Positions 36,319-58,475 of a stretch of DNA of 64,000 bases are shown here, piece after piece. Each line of letters starts with the position of its first letter. Within the stretch, counting starts at the first letter, position 1. The DNA is from Amaranthus tricolor (lineage: Eukaryota > Streptophyta > Magnoliopsida > Caryophyllales > Amaranthaceae): assembly GCF_026212465.1 (NCBI RefSeq), contig NC_080062.1, positions 6,655,635 through 6,719,634 on the forward strand. Reading direction: 5' to 3'. A program made the translations under genes and the position numbers. Under the pieces are notes generated by a model, which was not told the DNA's origin, made no database searches, and was given only the letters and a program-made list of their open reading frames with translations.

Positions 36319-36550
36319 TTTCCTGCATCCCACTGAATTTGCAACATTTTTTATTTTGGTCTGTTCCACTTAATTTGCATCATTTTTAATTTTAGACAAT
36401 GGCTCACCGCCCACCACTTTCTTTTAATCTTATCTATACATTTTAACTCTATTTGAATTTCATCCACAGAATTCGTTCTCTTTCTTCATTTATTATCACT
36501 TTCTTAAAATTATTATCTTTCTCTTTGATGCAAATCAACGAAGAGATGTA
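36319..36550 (+). mobile_element. Decayed Stowaway MITE
   Basis: Same family as 32422-32651 (tcccactgaatttgcaacat, ggctcaccgcccaccacttt, ctctttgatgcaaatcaac), with eroded termini. Confidence 0.55.
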
Positions 36551-37904
36551 CATTTTGTAACATGTTCATTTGAACCCCTCACGAATCACAATAGAATAAA
36601 TCTTACTTTCAAATCCTATTAAGATTGCTATATAGTATATTTCTCTTAAAAAGTTCTCATATAAATATGAAATTTAACAATTTCAATGGGATAGAAAAAT
36701 AATTAGAAAAAATAAGTTCAAATCAATAAAATATAAATTCAGTCAAATAAAGTTAGAAATATTAGGTGATACTTGACTATGAGTTTTTATATTAAAAGGA
36801 CAAAAAAATTAAATTAATAGAAAGGTAATCCTATAGTTATTAGCTTAAATATTCAAGTAAAACTAAATTTATAAATTTAAATATCAAATTTATGATTACT
36901 AATGGTTGCCAATGAATAATTTAAATTTTGTGTTAAATTTTTTATTTTTTAGAATTTATTTATTATATTTGATTGGCATTTTATTTAATTTTTTACTAAT
37001 TGAAAAAACAAAAGGCTTGTTGATGAGGTAAAGGGTACCTAAAACAATTGACAATTACAACAAATCGGTAAAATTAAAGTTGCAAAAATTATACCAAATC
37101 GGTAAAATTGAAGTTGCAAAAATTATACCGAAACAAATTAATTCCCCAAATTAAGATTTATTATCGAATCAACACAATCAATTAGCAAACAATAAACCGC
37201 CAAAAATATAACGTCAAAGCAAGCAACAATCAAAACAAAAACACTTAAACATATTTTAGGTAAGCTGAAAAACCATACTTTCAACCAAAATTAAAAAGAA
37301 ATTACCATATGTAACTCACATTAAATTTTGACTACTTAGAACACTATTTCTAAACTAAACTCAATTAATTTTACCAAACATCTCTAAAACCACCAACAAG
37401 CAAACAGCCTCAAATCCTTATGTTCTTGTACAATTATGTCTCTTTAAATTTGCTATTTATAGTAACATTGTCTAAGGGACAATATCACGTTCAGTATCAA
37501 AATGGACAAAAAGAGAAACTCAGCACAAATAGAATAAAGCTCACTTTCTCAAGACACTAAAGATCAATACAATCCGATACTCCTAAACCTTTTAAGATGA
37601 GTTTTTTTCTGCATTAGCCATCATGTCTACATTCTACATATATCCACAAAAGTTGATAAGACATAACAGCTACAACATTCTAAAATTAACACAATAGTTG
37701 AGCATTCTGACAATAGGAAAACTACCAATACCATTACTTGAGTCTACAATGCCTTCAGAAATTCAAGACAACAAAAAAACTGCTGAATTCAACAGCTTCA
37801 GCAAAGCAAAAACCACCGCACATACTTCTAATTCCGTCCACCATCTTCTCGGAGATATTTCCACCGCATGCAACCATAAGCTTTGCTAGTGTGGTGTACC
37901 TATC
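36551..37904. other. Gene-free DNA between two convergent genes; includes helicase 3' UTR
   Basis: The right part (about 37560-37904) is expected to be the 3' UTR of the minus-strand helicase. The rest is AT-rich without recognisable genes. Confidence 0.5.
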
Positions 37905-49342
<11,438 letters not shown>

Positions 49343-49485
49343 AGTTCTGTACAAAAAATACATATTAGCTTTTTCAGATTCAAATCCAAATTAGGGTTTT
49401 CAATCCCAAGAAAACAACTAGAACTGATTAAAACCAAAAAAAACAATCGAAATTAAAACAGCAGCAAAAAAAGATGAAAACCAAC

Positions 49486-49530
49486 CTTCGAGTGAAGAAT
49501 TCGACGAGCTAGGGTTAGGGTTTTATCAAA
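49486..49530 (-). promoter_or_regulatory. Non-coding first exon of the helicase with telo-box
   Basis: A donor-like CGAAG|GTTGG at 49486 and the acceptor GTACAG|AACTATG at 49347 suggest a 5' UTR intron of about 139 bp. The upstream exon contains AAACCCTAACCCTA (minus, 49510-49523), the telo-box found in leaders of plant genes for translation and RNA metabolism. The 5' edge is uncertain. Confidence 0.55.
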
Positions 49531-49534
49531 AGTC

Positions 49535-50085
49535 TGCAAAGGAAAATGTTAGACGAAAAAGGGGAAATAGTAGTAGAGATAAATGAGAGAAGGCAGCGAA
49601 AATAAAAACGAAGGGTTTAATATAAAGAGAATATGTGAAATTGACGGGTTTGAGCCCTTTGTGGCGGCAGGATTAATTTTCAAGATTTATACTAACACCT
49701 TCTCAGGGAGATACGACCTCAAAGTAACTTTTATTATTAGGCTATTTAATTTAAATATAAGACATGTCTTCTAGTGAAATCGTCTCGTATAAAAATTTGT
49801 GTTCAAGATTTTATGATTTTAAATGGGAATTAACGGTTGAGGTTGATTTGATTTTTTTTTGTAGTTAAGTGTGATTTTGATTGTGAGTTCAAACTTTATA
49901 AAATCTAATTATTACTATGTCCGTTCAATTATACTTTTATTATTTTTACTGTTAAAAATATTGAAGTATCATTATTCTTTTATCTTTAGGTTAATATCTA
50001 AAATTGACATTTTTAAATTAAATAATAAAGCTAATTATTAATGGATTGTGACATGAAGTTTTATATTGTAGCATGTGCATTTTAA
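49535..50085. other. Helicase promoter region and AT-rich spacer
   Basis: No gene is seen. The 63-codon frame at 49583 lies in the presumed promoter of the minus-strand helicase and has no recognisable domain. Confidence 0.5.
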
Positions 50086-50089
50086 GTTT

Positions 50090-50485
50090 TTGAGGAGGTG
50101 GATTCATCTGAGCGATCCACCTGTAAAGAAGCTCTTGTGGGATCTGAATCAACTTAGTGACTTATTGCTATGATTGATAAGATGGAGAGTTTACAGAAAA
50201 ATAACACGTGATCACTTGTCAAACAATCACCTGACCAGAAAATTGCTACTTGTAAATGTCTCTTTAAGAAGAAAGAGGAAAAATCATCGCCTAAGGGTAT
50301 CAGGTATAAGGCAAGACTAGTTGCAAGAGAGTTCATAGAACAATAAGGCGTAAACTATAATGAGATTTTCTCACTAGTGGTTCGACACACTTCCCTCTAG
50401 GTGTTACTTGCAATAGTTGCACGACAAGATTTAAGAACTTAAGCAACTAGATGTCAAGACTACTATCCTACATGAAGAGTTCGTA
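50090..50485 (+). pseudogene. Ty1-copia reverse transcriptase fragment
   Basis: Frame-shifted reading gives the copia RT entry: [62 protein letters not shown]-like and LDVKTTILHEE. Stops interrupt it. It differs from the element at 22-27 kb and ends abruptly where gypsy sequence begins. Confidence 0.75.
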
Positions 50486-51558
50486 TACAAACTATGGTTT
50501 TCAATTTTTCATTAGTCTAAAGAACCCTAGATTTTATCTTTTAACATTTTCAATTAATTTGTAATCAAGGTTATCTTCTGATTTTGATTCTTTCAAGTAT
50601 TCTTTCTATTCTCTCACCATTTTGGGTTTATGTTCATCTCAACCTCCATTGTTGAGAGTTGAAGCTATTGCAATTTCTGGGTTTTATATCTTTGATTATC
50701 GATCACCTTCAAACTTTGTAGGTGTATTCCTTCTTGCTTTAATTACATTATTCCTTTGTTATTTTGCAATCTCATAATGGTTTGTGATGTTCACCATTAT
50801 TGAGTTATACTATGTTTTTGCTTAATTTCAGTTGCTTGATCATCATGTTAGCATTTATTGTCATTGCTAGATATATTGATAGTATGAGTAGTAAGTAGTC
50901 TTTTAGGGTTAGGTTGACCCAATCTTTGCATATGGACTGATTTGGTAGTTAATAGTTGATGTTGATTTGATTGTGAACCCAAGAAGGGGGTTACTCTGTT
51001 TATTGTGTTAAGGTCACTTTGATCGCCTTCTAAACACCAATGAGAGTTGGGTTTCTAGGAGATCCGACCTCTCTCAATGATCGGAGTTGAGGGCAAGGGA
51101 TCAACGAGAGTTGAACCTTGCACTCACCCTATAGATTGGGAGTTTCACCCTTCGCCTACGAGAGTAGGGAAGGATTGACGATTTGTTGGATATTTGTTGC
51201 CCATGGGAACGAGAGTGAGGGGAATAAGATTCTCGGATGTGATCCCAAGCCCGATCCAGGATCGGATTACACTTCGTATTTGAATTCACACCTTTACAAT
51301 TAACCCAAAGTAGACCCTTAACTTGTCATATGAAGTCCATTGTATGTAAGTCAGCCCCTACCTCGGTGTTTTCTTTCTTTATTGTTTTTGTTAATTACAA
51401 TCATAGTTTAACCATCATCTACCTATATCTTATGTTATCCCAGTACCTAAGAGGCCTTAAGTCTCGCATTCCACTCCTTATGTTCGACTCGTATGTACTA
51501 CAACACCGTGCACTTGCGGTAACTCACTATTTGAGATAAATTTGTGTGAATAAGTTTT

Positions 51559-51576
51559 TGGCGCCGTTGCCGGGGA
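51559..51576 (+). other. Primer-binding site for tRNA-Asp
   Basis: TGGCGCCGTTGCCGGGGA is the exact complement of the 3' 18 nt of plant tRNA-Asp(GTC), including CCA. Confidence 0.92.
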
Positions 51577-51654
51577 GTGAGATTTGTAAGACTTAAGTTG
51601 ATTTTCATAGGTGTTGATTGTATATAAAAAAAAACAAAATACTTGTTTGCTTTA

Positions 51655-52719
51655 ATGGCTAGCTTCACTTACCAATTTGAACATGAACCTTTTTGGAGGT
51701 ATTGTTGGAGACTCGGTGACTTTCTCCCTTGTGACCATGGTATTGAAATGTGGGAGATGTGTAATTTGATGTATGAGGGCCTTAATGTTGAAAATAGGAA
51801 TTTAGTAGAGTGTATGCATAATGGTGTGTTTTTCGCTCAACCAATTGAGCAAGCATGGGACTTCTTTGAATGGTTGTCCAAGGACACATATGAATTGGAA
51901 ATGGCTACCATGAACACTCACTACTCTTCGCCCTCCCTTGACATACCTCAACCGACTTGCATTGACCATTTCAAGACTGAACACTCTTATTTGGCACGAA
52001 GGGTTGATGTTAATATAAACAATTTTAATAGGAGTCCTTATGAGAGTCTTGGCTTGGGGGGTGATCTAAATATAGGGAATGATGACTTAGTGTCCTTTCT
52101 TCCTTCTTTGTGCCCCTTGCCACTCATGGATTGTAGGCTAGACCCTAATGATACAATTTTAAATTCTATTAAGGGTCTTATTAAGAAGTGTAAGGCCATA
52201 TCCCAAGACCTTAGTGAACTTTCTCTTTCTTATAACAATGAGCCTTGTGTGGATATGGTTTGTGATGGCTTGAATTTAGAGGAGGATTATATGTCATATG
52301 ATAATGTTCTTTACTTTGATGAGTCTCTTTTGCATACACATGTTGCTTGTGAGTCTCATGTCATTACACAATGTGACCCTCCTATAGTTAAGTCTTGTGA
52401 TGTTGAGCATTATTTTCATGAGTCCTCCCCCATCCCCATTTGTGAGTCTCATGTTTTTATGCCTCTTGAGCATGACTTTTCTATGCCATGTATGTTTGCA
52501 CCACTTTGTTGTGAGACTCTTGATGAGGTGCCATGTGTGCCTCACATTAATGAGTCTCCTATGTTTGTGCATTCTAATCCTTTATACGAGCCTAGTGACC
52601 AAGAGACTAATGTCTACATTAATAATGTAACACCCCGGCCCAACGAACCACCGGTGACTATTCATGGAGACTGTAGACTAGCCCCACAAACCAACACAAG
52701 TCTTTTCAGCGCACTTTGA
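51655..52719 (+). pseudogene. Gypsy gag-like ORF, interrupted by a Cassandra LTR
   Basis: ATG at 51655 gives MASFTYQFEHEPFWRYCWRL. The N-terminal 90 residues keep the retrotransposon gag pattern: EPFWRYCWRLGDFL, HGIEMWEMCNLMYEGLN, RNLVECMHNGVFF and EQAWDFFEWLSKDTYE. After that the protein is long, acidic and repetitive (CESHVITQ, CESHVFMP) without a zinc knuckle. From about 52626 the frame runs into the inserted 5S-related LTR, so the last 31 or so codons are not gag. Coding-like sequence resumes after the insert (52951-53277). Confidence 0.65.
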
Positions 52720-52896
52720 CCTCACTCGTGCGCACCCGAGAAAACTTCCTAAGAGGTCACCCATCCTAAGATTGTTCCCCACCAAGCACGCTTAATTGTG
52801 GAGTTCTTAGCAAATGGGCGCCCATGAAATGAAGATGCACCTTGTTGATATGAGTAGTCTATCAATCCTTTTTCATGTTAAATATGGGGTATCACA
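52626..52896 (-). mobile_element. Cassandra-type solo LTR with 5S rRNA homology
   Basis: The 271-bp unit begins TGTGATACCCC and ends CGGGGTGTTACA (minus). On that strand 52809-52745 is plainly 5S rRNA-related: AAGAACTCCACAATTAAGCG, TGCTTGG, then GATGGGTGACCTCTTAGGAA, corresponding to box A and box C of the 5S internal promoter with a few changes. 5S homology inside a short LTR defines Cassandra TRIM elements. I see no clear 5-bp target duplication (AATAA versus AGTGA). Confidence 0.85.
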
Positions 52897-55153
52897 AGTG
52901 ATGAGTCTCAAGTACATGTTTTTTTTGCGTCTTCTGTTGAGTTCTACGCTATGTCTCTTGGTCACTTTGATGTGCTTCCCGCCACTCCTGCTCATGTTCA
53001 TATTGATGATTTTATTGCCTTGCCATCGATTGGTCATGTTATGACTTACATTGACTTATGTCATGACATACCAACTGATTCCTATTCTTTTCCTTTTGTC
53101 GGCTTTTCCTTTGGCTTTTCATCATGTAATGATAAGCCACTTTTATGTGCCTTCTTGCTTTTGGCCTTCTTCTTTGCCTATTCTCTTCTAATCTACTATG
53201 TCTTGATCTCTGCTTTTACTGGGAGTGAGTTTGATAAACTCCTTCGGGGTTTAACTAGATATTTATTGAAAAAGGTCTAGCTAATGACCTTAAAGAAGCG
53301 CTTGTTAGAAGGCAACCCAACCAAATTTCATTTTCTAGTTTTCATGTTTTTGAGTTGTGTCTTTTTTTTTTTTGGAAGGCTTGGTTACTTGGATTGTTAT
53401 GACATGGTTTGATATTTTTTTTAACCTACCCACCCACCCTTTAGAGGGTCTTTTATATCCTTATTGGCTTGGGTGTGCCACCCCTTCCTTTTGCACCTTC
53501 TTTCGAATCGTTAAGCATTCGGGACGATGCTTGGTCTTGCTTGGGGGAGAATGCACTTTCTCTTTTGTGCATATTTATCGTGTTTGTTTATTTTTCTTAT
53601 TTTATGTCTTTTGCTATTACTCTTGCTCTTATTTATGCATGCTCCTTCTTATTTATGCCCTTCTCGAATGCGATTTGATAATGGTAATATGCTTGCATTA
53701 GTTGGCTTTGTTTATGCATTTTGCTTTTTAAACCCCTGACCTTGGTTTTGTTTGAGTGTGAGAGCATGGATGTCACTCTTTGACTTGCAGTTCCATTCCT
53801 TTGATTTGGCACAAGTAGGATTCTAGGTGACCCTCTTTAGGCAACGCGAAGCGCACTTGGGTTAGTGGCGCAGCCATTGATGCTGAGCAAACACAAATGA
53901 CCTGTTTGTGAGGTTTGATTGAGCCTTCTCTATATGATACATGCTTATTTTTGAGATGTTTGATGTGTAGCGCACTAGGCATGACTTGAGGGACTTGGGC
54001 ATTGTATGGATCTAGTTGCTAGTTTGGATCACGCCTATTCCCTTTCTTTCTTACTCCCATATTAGCCAACATTATACCCCACTTTCTTTCATATCTCGTT
54101 TGAACCTTCCACTTTCCTTCTTACTCCTCTATTTTCACACTTTTCTTCACCTTCACCCTACCCCTTTTGTAGCATACTAGTTGGTTTGGTTGATGGTATG
54201 TTAATGGTTGGTTTATCACACTTGGCATAGGTCTTTAGCTTATCTTTGATTTTTGAGTTTTTCTTGAGGTCATCACTTGTATATATCATGGTGATATTTC
54301 AACTTTAGATATGGTTGTATATATTAGTTGGTATTGTATTGCTCTAAGAGCCCTTTGGTTTCTCTACCCGCTTTTGGTAGCGTTGTGTTTGTTTTTATAT
54401 TATTTGAAAAAAAAATGAAAAACAAATAAAAAAAGAAAAAGAAAAATAAAGGTCAAAAGTTTGTATAGAAAATTATTAGTAGTTAATAAATGCCAAGTTT
54501 TGTGAAATCATAGGTCATTTTGGTTTGTTTTGGGTTAACTAGCTAGTTATGCTACCCCATTTTGTAAGCTTAGCCTTCCTTACCCTTCCTCTGTTTCACC
54601 ACACTTTAGCCTTTATCATTTCACATCTTTTCGGTTGGTCCATCTACATCTAATGAAGCCCAAGCTTTTGAGTCCCCGAGTACCGAGGTACGAAACACAA
54701 ATACATCTTTGTGTTAGAGGCTCACATTACATTGAGCCATAGGTTGAGCAAGAGTGATGCCTAAACACATTTGAGTGTGGTTGTCATTTGGATTGCATAT
54801 ACCTATAGTGAGGTTTGCTTGCATCTTTGTGATTGGCTTGGGAGCTTTGGCTCAGTTTGGTTGTTTGGTGTGTCTTGTGTGGGCCATTTAGAGACTAGCT
54901 CGGGAGCCTCGGGTTGTCACTTCAAGTTAATAGAGCCATGAGCCCAACTGCTCAAGAGTGTATTCGTGTCTTCTTGTACTTTCTATGACTATGGTTGGGT
55001 TTTTGATGTTCATTTTTGTAAAGCCAACTTATCAATGCAAGCGTGTTCATCATTTATGCCATAAGGATGCTTATTACATGCGTGTGTTGTGATTTTGCGA
55101 GATTTCTTGATTGCTTTAATGCTCATCTTGCTTGAGGACAAGCAAGGGCTTAC

Positions 55154-55163
55154 TTGGGGGGAG
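55154..55163 (+). other. Gypsy polypurine tract
   Basis: TTGGGGGGAG immediately before the 3' LTR start TTGATAACTC, preceded by TTGAGGACAAGCAAG, a context common to tRNA-Asp-primed plant gypsy elements. Confidence 0.8.
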
Positions 55164-55164
55164 T

Positions 55165-55800
55165 TGATAACTCTTCATTTTACCCTTGTTTTATGCTTAT
55201 TTAGTTTACATTCTCATGTTGTTGTTGTTCTTTCTTATTAGTTTTATGGGATTTGATCGCCCTTGTGTAGGGTGTATTGTGTTTTTCTCGTTTTTGCAGG
55301 ATTGATCACCTTTTCCCGAGCAAAGCAAGTTAGGGACGATGCGCCCCTAATCCCCCAGAGGTTTTGGAGAGGGAACAGAGCTAAACTGAGGATAGGAAAT
55401 AGTCCCAAGCACTCATTTGAAGGCAAGGAGGCAAGAGGACCTTGACATGAGCATTTTGGGAGATTTTGATGAGATCGATCGGTCGATCACTTTAGATCGA
55501 TCAATCGATCTCATTTGAAAACTTTGCTTAGCCCTAATCGTGACATGACTAAGCACATTAATTTACGACATCATTTCCTTAGAATTAAGGAGAGAATTAA
55601 GGGAATGAAGATTGGCACTGCTAAAAATTCTGCGAATATATTCACCATGTGTGTACCTACATGGACTTGTTGAATATCACACGATTTTGAGGGCCATTAA
55701 AGGCATTTTGGACTCATAAAAGCAATTTGGGTATTTAGAGACAATCAGGGTGGCAGAGGGAGAGTCTAGCATCATCTATGCATCTAGTTTGAGATATGTT
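55165..55800 (+). mobile_element. Gypsy 3' LTR, truncated
   Basis: Starts TGATAACTCTTCATTTTACC. It contains a GATC-rich palindromic patch at 55469-55521. The right edge is uncertain because copia-like sequence follows. Confidence 0.65.
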
Positions 55801-55820
55801 TTTATGGGATCATTTAACAC

Positions 55821-56065
55821 AAGGTGGAGATTGTGATAATATGAGCTAAATCTATTATGATTAGATTTTTAGGGGTTCTATAAAAACCCTCTTAACCATC
55901 TAATTGTATTATGTATTCAATTCTCTCCTCACATATTGAAAAATTATAATATCTCCCTACCAGTGGACGTAGCCAACACATTATTAGTAAACTACGTTAA
56001 ATTTATGTTTTATCTTTATTGTTTTTGTTTATCTTCCTTGCATTTGTTTCATTTTAAGTTGACTA
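55821..56065 (+). mobile_element. Copia polypurine tract and 3' LTR fragment
   Basis: AAGGTGGAGATTG followed by TGATAATATGAGC resembles a copia purine tract and LTR start. The rest (ttctataaaaaccctcttaa, ctaccagtggacgtagcc, aaactacgttaaat) matches the conserved R/U5 character of plant copia LTRs, including the TATAAA-type promoter. It may belong with the reverse transcriptase fragment at 50.1-50.5 kb. Confidence 0.55.
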
Positions 56066-56509
56066 CTAAATAAAAATTATTTAAAACCCATAATATTATA
56101 TTACGCGTCTTATAACTACTACTACAAATCTACAATTAACCTACCTCAAACTTAACCTCAACCTCAACATCAACCACATACTTGCATAATCATAAGGGCA
56201 AAGCCAAAAATGTTACTCCTATTACATAATCCTTAGATGATAATTTTGCATAAAAAATTAAAATTTCAACATGTTTATCCCATCTCAAACATATTCAATT
56301 CTCACCACATTAAGATCTTATTGCTTGATTCAAGTATTACAAACGAATTTATAGTAATTATTCCAACTTTCCAATGAATATCATGTCTACTTACTCATTT
56401 ATGCTCATATACCTTCTATTAACCAACAACTTAATCAAGAACTCATCACAATTATAACATTATTCGCCATATTATAGAGCAATTAAGCAATAATTAGTTT
56501 AATTAGACC
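56066..56509. other. AT-rich spacer, 3' flank of the carboxylesterase
   Basis: No gene is seen. The part next to 56509 should hold the esterase 3' UTR. Confidence 0.5.
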
Positions 56510-57469
56510 CTACAAACTATTAATAAACTCAGCCATTTGCCTTTGTAACAAAGATGTTGAATCTGATTTGGGATGAAACACATTATATATATGACCTTCA
56601 TTTTTAGCTTCAATCAATTTCACATTTTTCACACCATTTTTCTTCAAATAATCAGCATACATTTCTCCTCTTTCCTTAAGAAAATCTAATTCAGCAACAT
56701 GAACGACCACCCTAGGGAATGAACTCCATTCATCATGATTAAGCTTAATCTTCTCATAATTACACCCAAAATAATCGCGATTTGATCCTTCGGGTATGCT
56801 TAATTTCCAAAACATATCATTCATTTGAACCTCTACATTACTTTCGTTCAACATTTCTTGGGTAGTCCTCTTCTCACTACCAAAATAAGGGTGTATTAAT
56901 AATATCCCCTTGATTTGGACACTACTTAAGTCATGATCATTGTCATGATCGTCTCTCTTAGTAGCTTTTATGACTATGTTATGAGCAATATTCCCTCCCG
57001 CGCTATCCCCTGATAGGAAAACACGAGAAAGATCAGCTCGTTTAAGCCATGGTTCGGTTTTGGCACTCTTTATAAGCCACTCGAGAGAGGTACAACCATC
57101 AGCATAAGCTATTGGAAGGCGATTCTCAGGGGCAAGGCGATAGTCAATTGAAAGGATGATGGCTTGGGATAATGAAGCTAAGTCTCCTAGGAAGATGTGG
57201 TAGTTAAGCCATGTTGTTGACCCAATACAAAATCCACCACCATGAAAATACAACAAAATAGGAAGTTTATGGGTAGATGCATTTATGGTTGGTGTGTTAG
57301 GAAGGAAAATTCTACCGGTGATTGGTTTGGATGGATCAATGACTACGTCTTTGGACTTGTAGTTGTCGTTAGATTCCGGTGAGGCTATGGCAATGTCCGG
57401 AGCAAAACGCTTAACAGTTCCATCGGAATAGACTTGGAGAAAATTTGGTGCTTCTCCTATAAGAGACAT
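56510..57469 (-). CDS. Plant carboxylesterase (CXE, alpha/beta-hydrolase fold-3)
   Basis: An intact single-exon frame of 319 codons starts at ATG 57469. The oxyanion-hole motif HGGGFCIGS lies near residues 75-83. The nucleophile elbow GDSAGGNIAHN is near 153-163, the catalytic Asp is in AELDFLKERG (near 259), and the His is in NEGHIYNVFHP (near 288), so the Ser-Asp-His triad is complete. The N-terminus (EAPNFLQVYSDGTVKRF) and DVVIDPSKPITGRIFLP are typical of plant CXE proteins, relatives of 2-hydroxyisoflavanone dehydratase and of the gibberellin receptor GID1. GID1 lacks the catalytic His; here it is present, so an active esterase is expected. No signal peptide is seen, so it is probably cytosolic. 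The substrate is unknown. Confidence 0.93.
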   Translation of the reverse strand: MSLIGEAPNFLQVYSDGTVKRFAPDIAIASPESNDNYKSKDVVIDPSKPITGRIFLPNTPTINASTHKLPILLYFHGGGFCIGSTTWLNYHIFLGDLASLSQAIILSIDYRLAPENRLPIAYADGCTSLEWLIKSAKTEPWLKRADLSRVFLSGDSAGGNIAHNIVIKATKRDDHDNDHDLSSVQIKGILLIHPYFGSEKRTTQEMLNESNVEVQMNDMFWKLSIPEGSNRDYFGCNYEKIKLNHDEWSSFPRVVVHVAELDFLKERGEMYADYLKKNGVKNVKLIEAKNEGHIYNVFHPKSDSTSLLQRQMAEFINSL

Positions 57470-57566
57470 ATTTTGAGTCGGGATGATGGAACGTGGCAGA
57501 GTGTATCAAGATATGTTGTATATTCTAGCAGAACGAAACGATGTTTCATTGGTATCTGAAAAGGTG

Positions 57567-57574
57567 TATTTATA
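57567..57574 (-). promoter_or_regulatory. TATA box of the carboxylesterase
   Basis: TATAAATA on the minus strand about 100 bp upstream of the ATG at 57469. Confidence 0.6.
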
Positions 57575-57799
57575 TTTGGAGGATGAGTTGGGTAAAGGGT
57601 TAAGTTGATCATGTTTATAATCATGGATCATTTATGTATTATTTTACAATTTAGAAATTAGTTAGTTGGAGAGTAGATGAGAAAGACGCAAATAGGAATT
57701 AAAGATAATATGATTAAATATTAAAGAGTAAAGCACAAGCTGTATGAATACAAACAAAATAAACAGAAAAAAAAAAAAAGTAAAAAGTAAAAAAATTAT

Positions 57800-57872
57800 C
57801 GCACCAAGTAGGGGTCGAACCTACGACCTTCTGCTTAGGAAACAGACGCTCTATCCACTGAGCTACAGGCGC
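57800..57872 (-). tRNA. tRNA-Arg (anticodon CCT)
   Basis: A full cloverleaf is readable: acceptor GCGCCTG/TTGGTGC, D-arm GCTC..GAGC, anticodon stem TCTGT/GCAGA with loop TTCCTAA (CCT, reads AGG), T-arm GTAGG-TTCGACC-CCTAC, and an intact B-box. A run of seven T (plus-strand A, 57789-57795) follows as Pol III terminator. Two acceptor positions appear as G-U wobbles (C-to-T changes) relative to the common plant sequence I know, so activity is likely but not certain. No intron. Confidence 0.92.
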
Positions 57873-58475
57873 CTTTGTTGATATAATGTCTTTGCTTATA
57901 TTAAATAGTGCAAACTTGAAATTCTAAACAACATTACATTAATCCAATTTATTAAATGACCTAATAAAGAGGTTGTAAGCAGTTGACCCTTGATAGAAAA
58001 TGTCATGTGCAGTTTCACATAAAAAAACTAAAAAAATACACATGATTTAATAAATCATTTTACTTTAATCCATTATCATCTGAAATTAAAAGATTATGAA
58101 ATCTTTAATCCTATAGAAATAATAGATATTCTAGTTTTGAAATAGTGAAGGAAAATTCTACAGTTCTTATCAATGAGACTGCAACACAGAAGAATCCATT
58201 AACAAAAAAAAGAAGACAAAAGTAGAAAATTGTGAGATAACGATCAAAATGTAGCAAAATGAACATCTTCAGATACTTTTTATACACCCTTTTGGATGAA
58301 ACCTTAAAGTGTCAATGGGCTTATGGTACATGAAACATTTATAGTGAAAGTTTTCTACTCGCGCAAACCCTTAGTGAAAATTTCGAATCAAAACGCGGAC
58401 GCAAAAAGAAAAAAGGTCAGGTGAATCAAGCAGTGTGGCGGTCTAGAGTGGAGTGCTCCGGCAGTCCGGCTTGCC
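57873..58475. other. Spacer and SPX 3' UTR
   Basis: No gene is seen. The right part should be the 3' UTR of the SPX gene. Confidence 0.5.

Larger units (their letters stand above)
50486..55820 (+). mobile_element. Gag-only (TR-GAG-like) gypsy retrotransposon, rearranged
   Basis: The 5' LTR remnant (about 50486-51552, start missing) is followed by a tRNA-Asp primer-binding site (51559-51576), a gag-like frame, non-coding interior, a purine tract (55154-55163) and a 3' LTR beginning TGATAACTC (55165). No protease, reverse transcriptase or integrase was recognised, so it would depend on a partner in the Athila/Tat-type lineages that share this primer site (inference). The surviving 5' and 3' LTR parts do not obviously overlap, so both LTRs are truncated. 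Confidence 0.7.

Noticed and set aside
51101..51303. Overlapping 60-codon frames on both strands
   Set aside because: They lie in the gypsy 5' LTR remnant upstream of the primer-binding site, with no domain or conservation signal.
53357..53739. Hydrophobic frames of 69-114 codons resembling membrane proteins
   Set aside because: They fall in the T-rich non-coding interior of the gag-only gypsy element after the gaagcgcttgttagaaggca motif. The hydrophobicity comes from T-rich codons.
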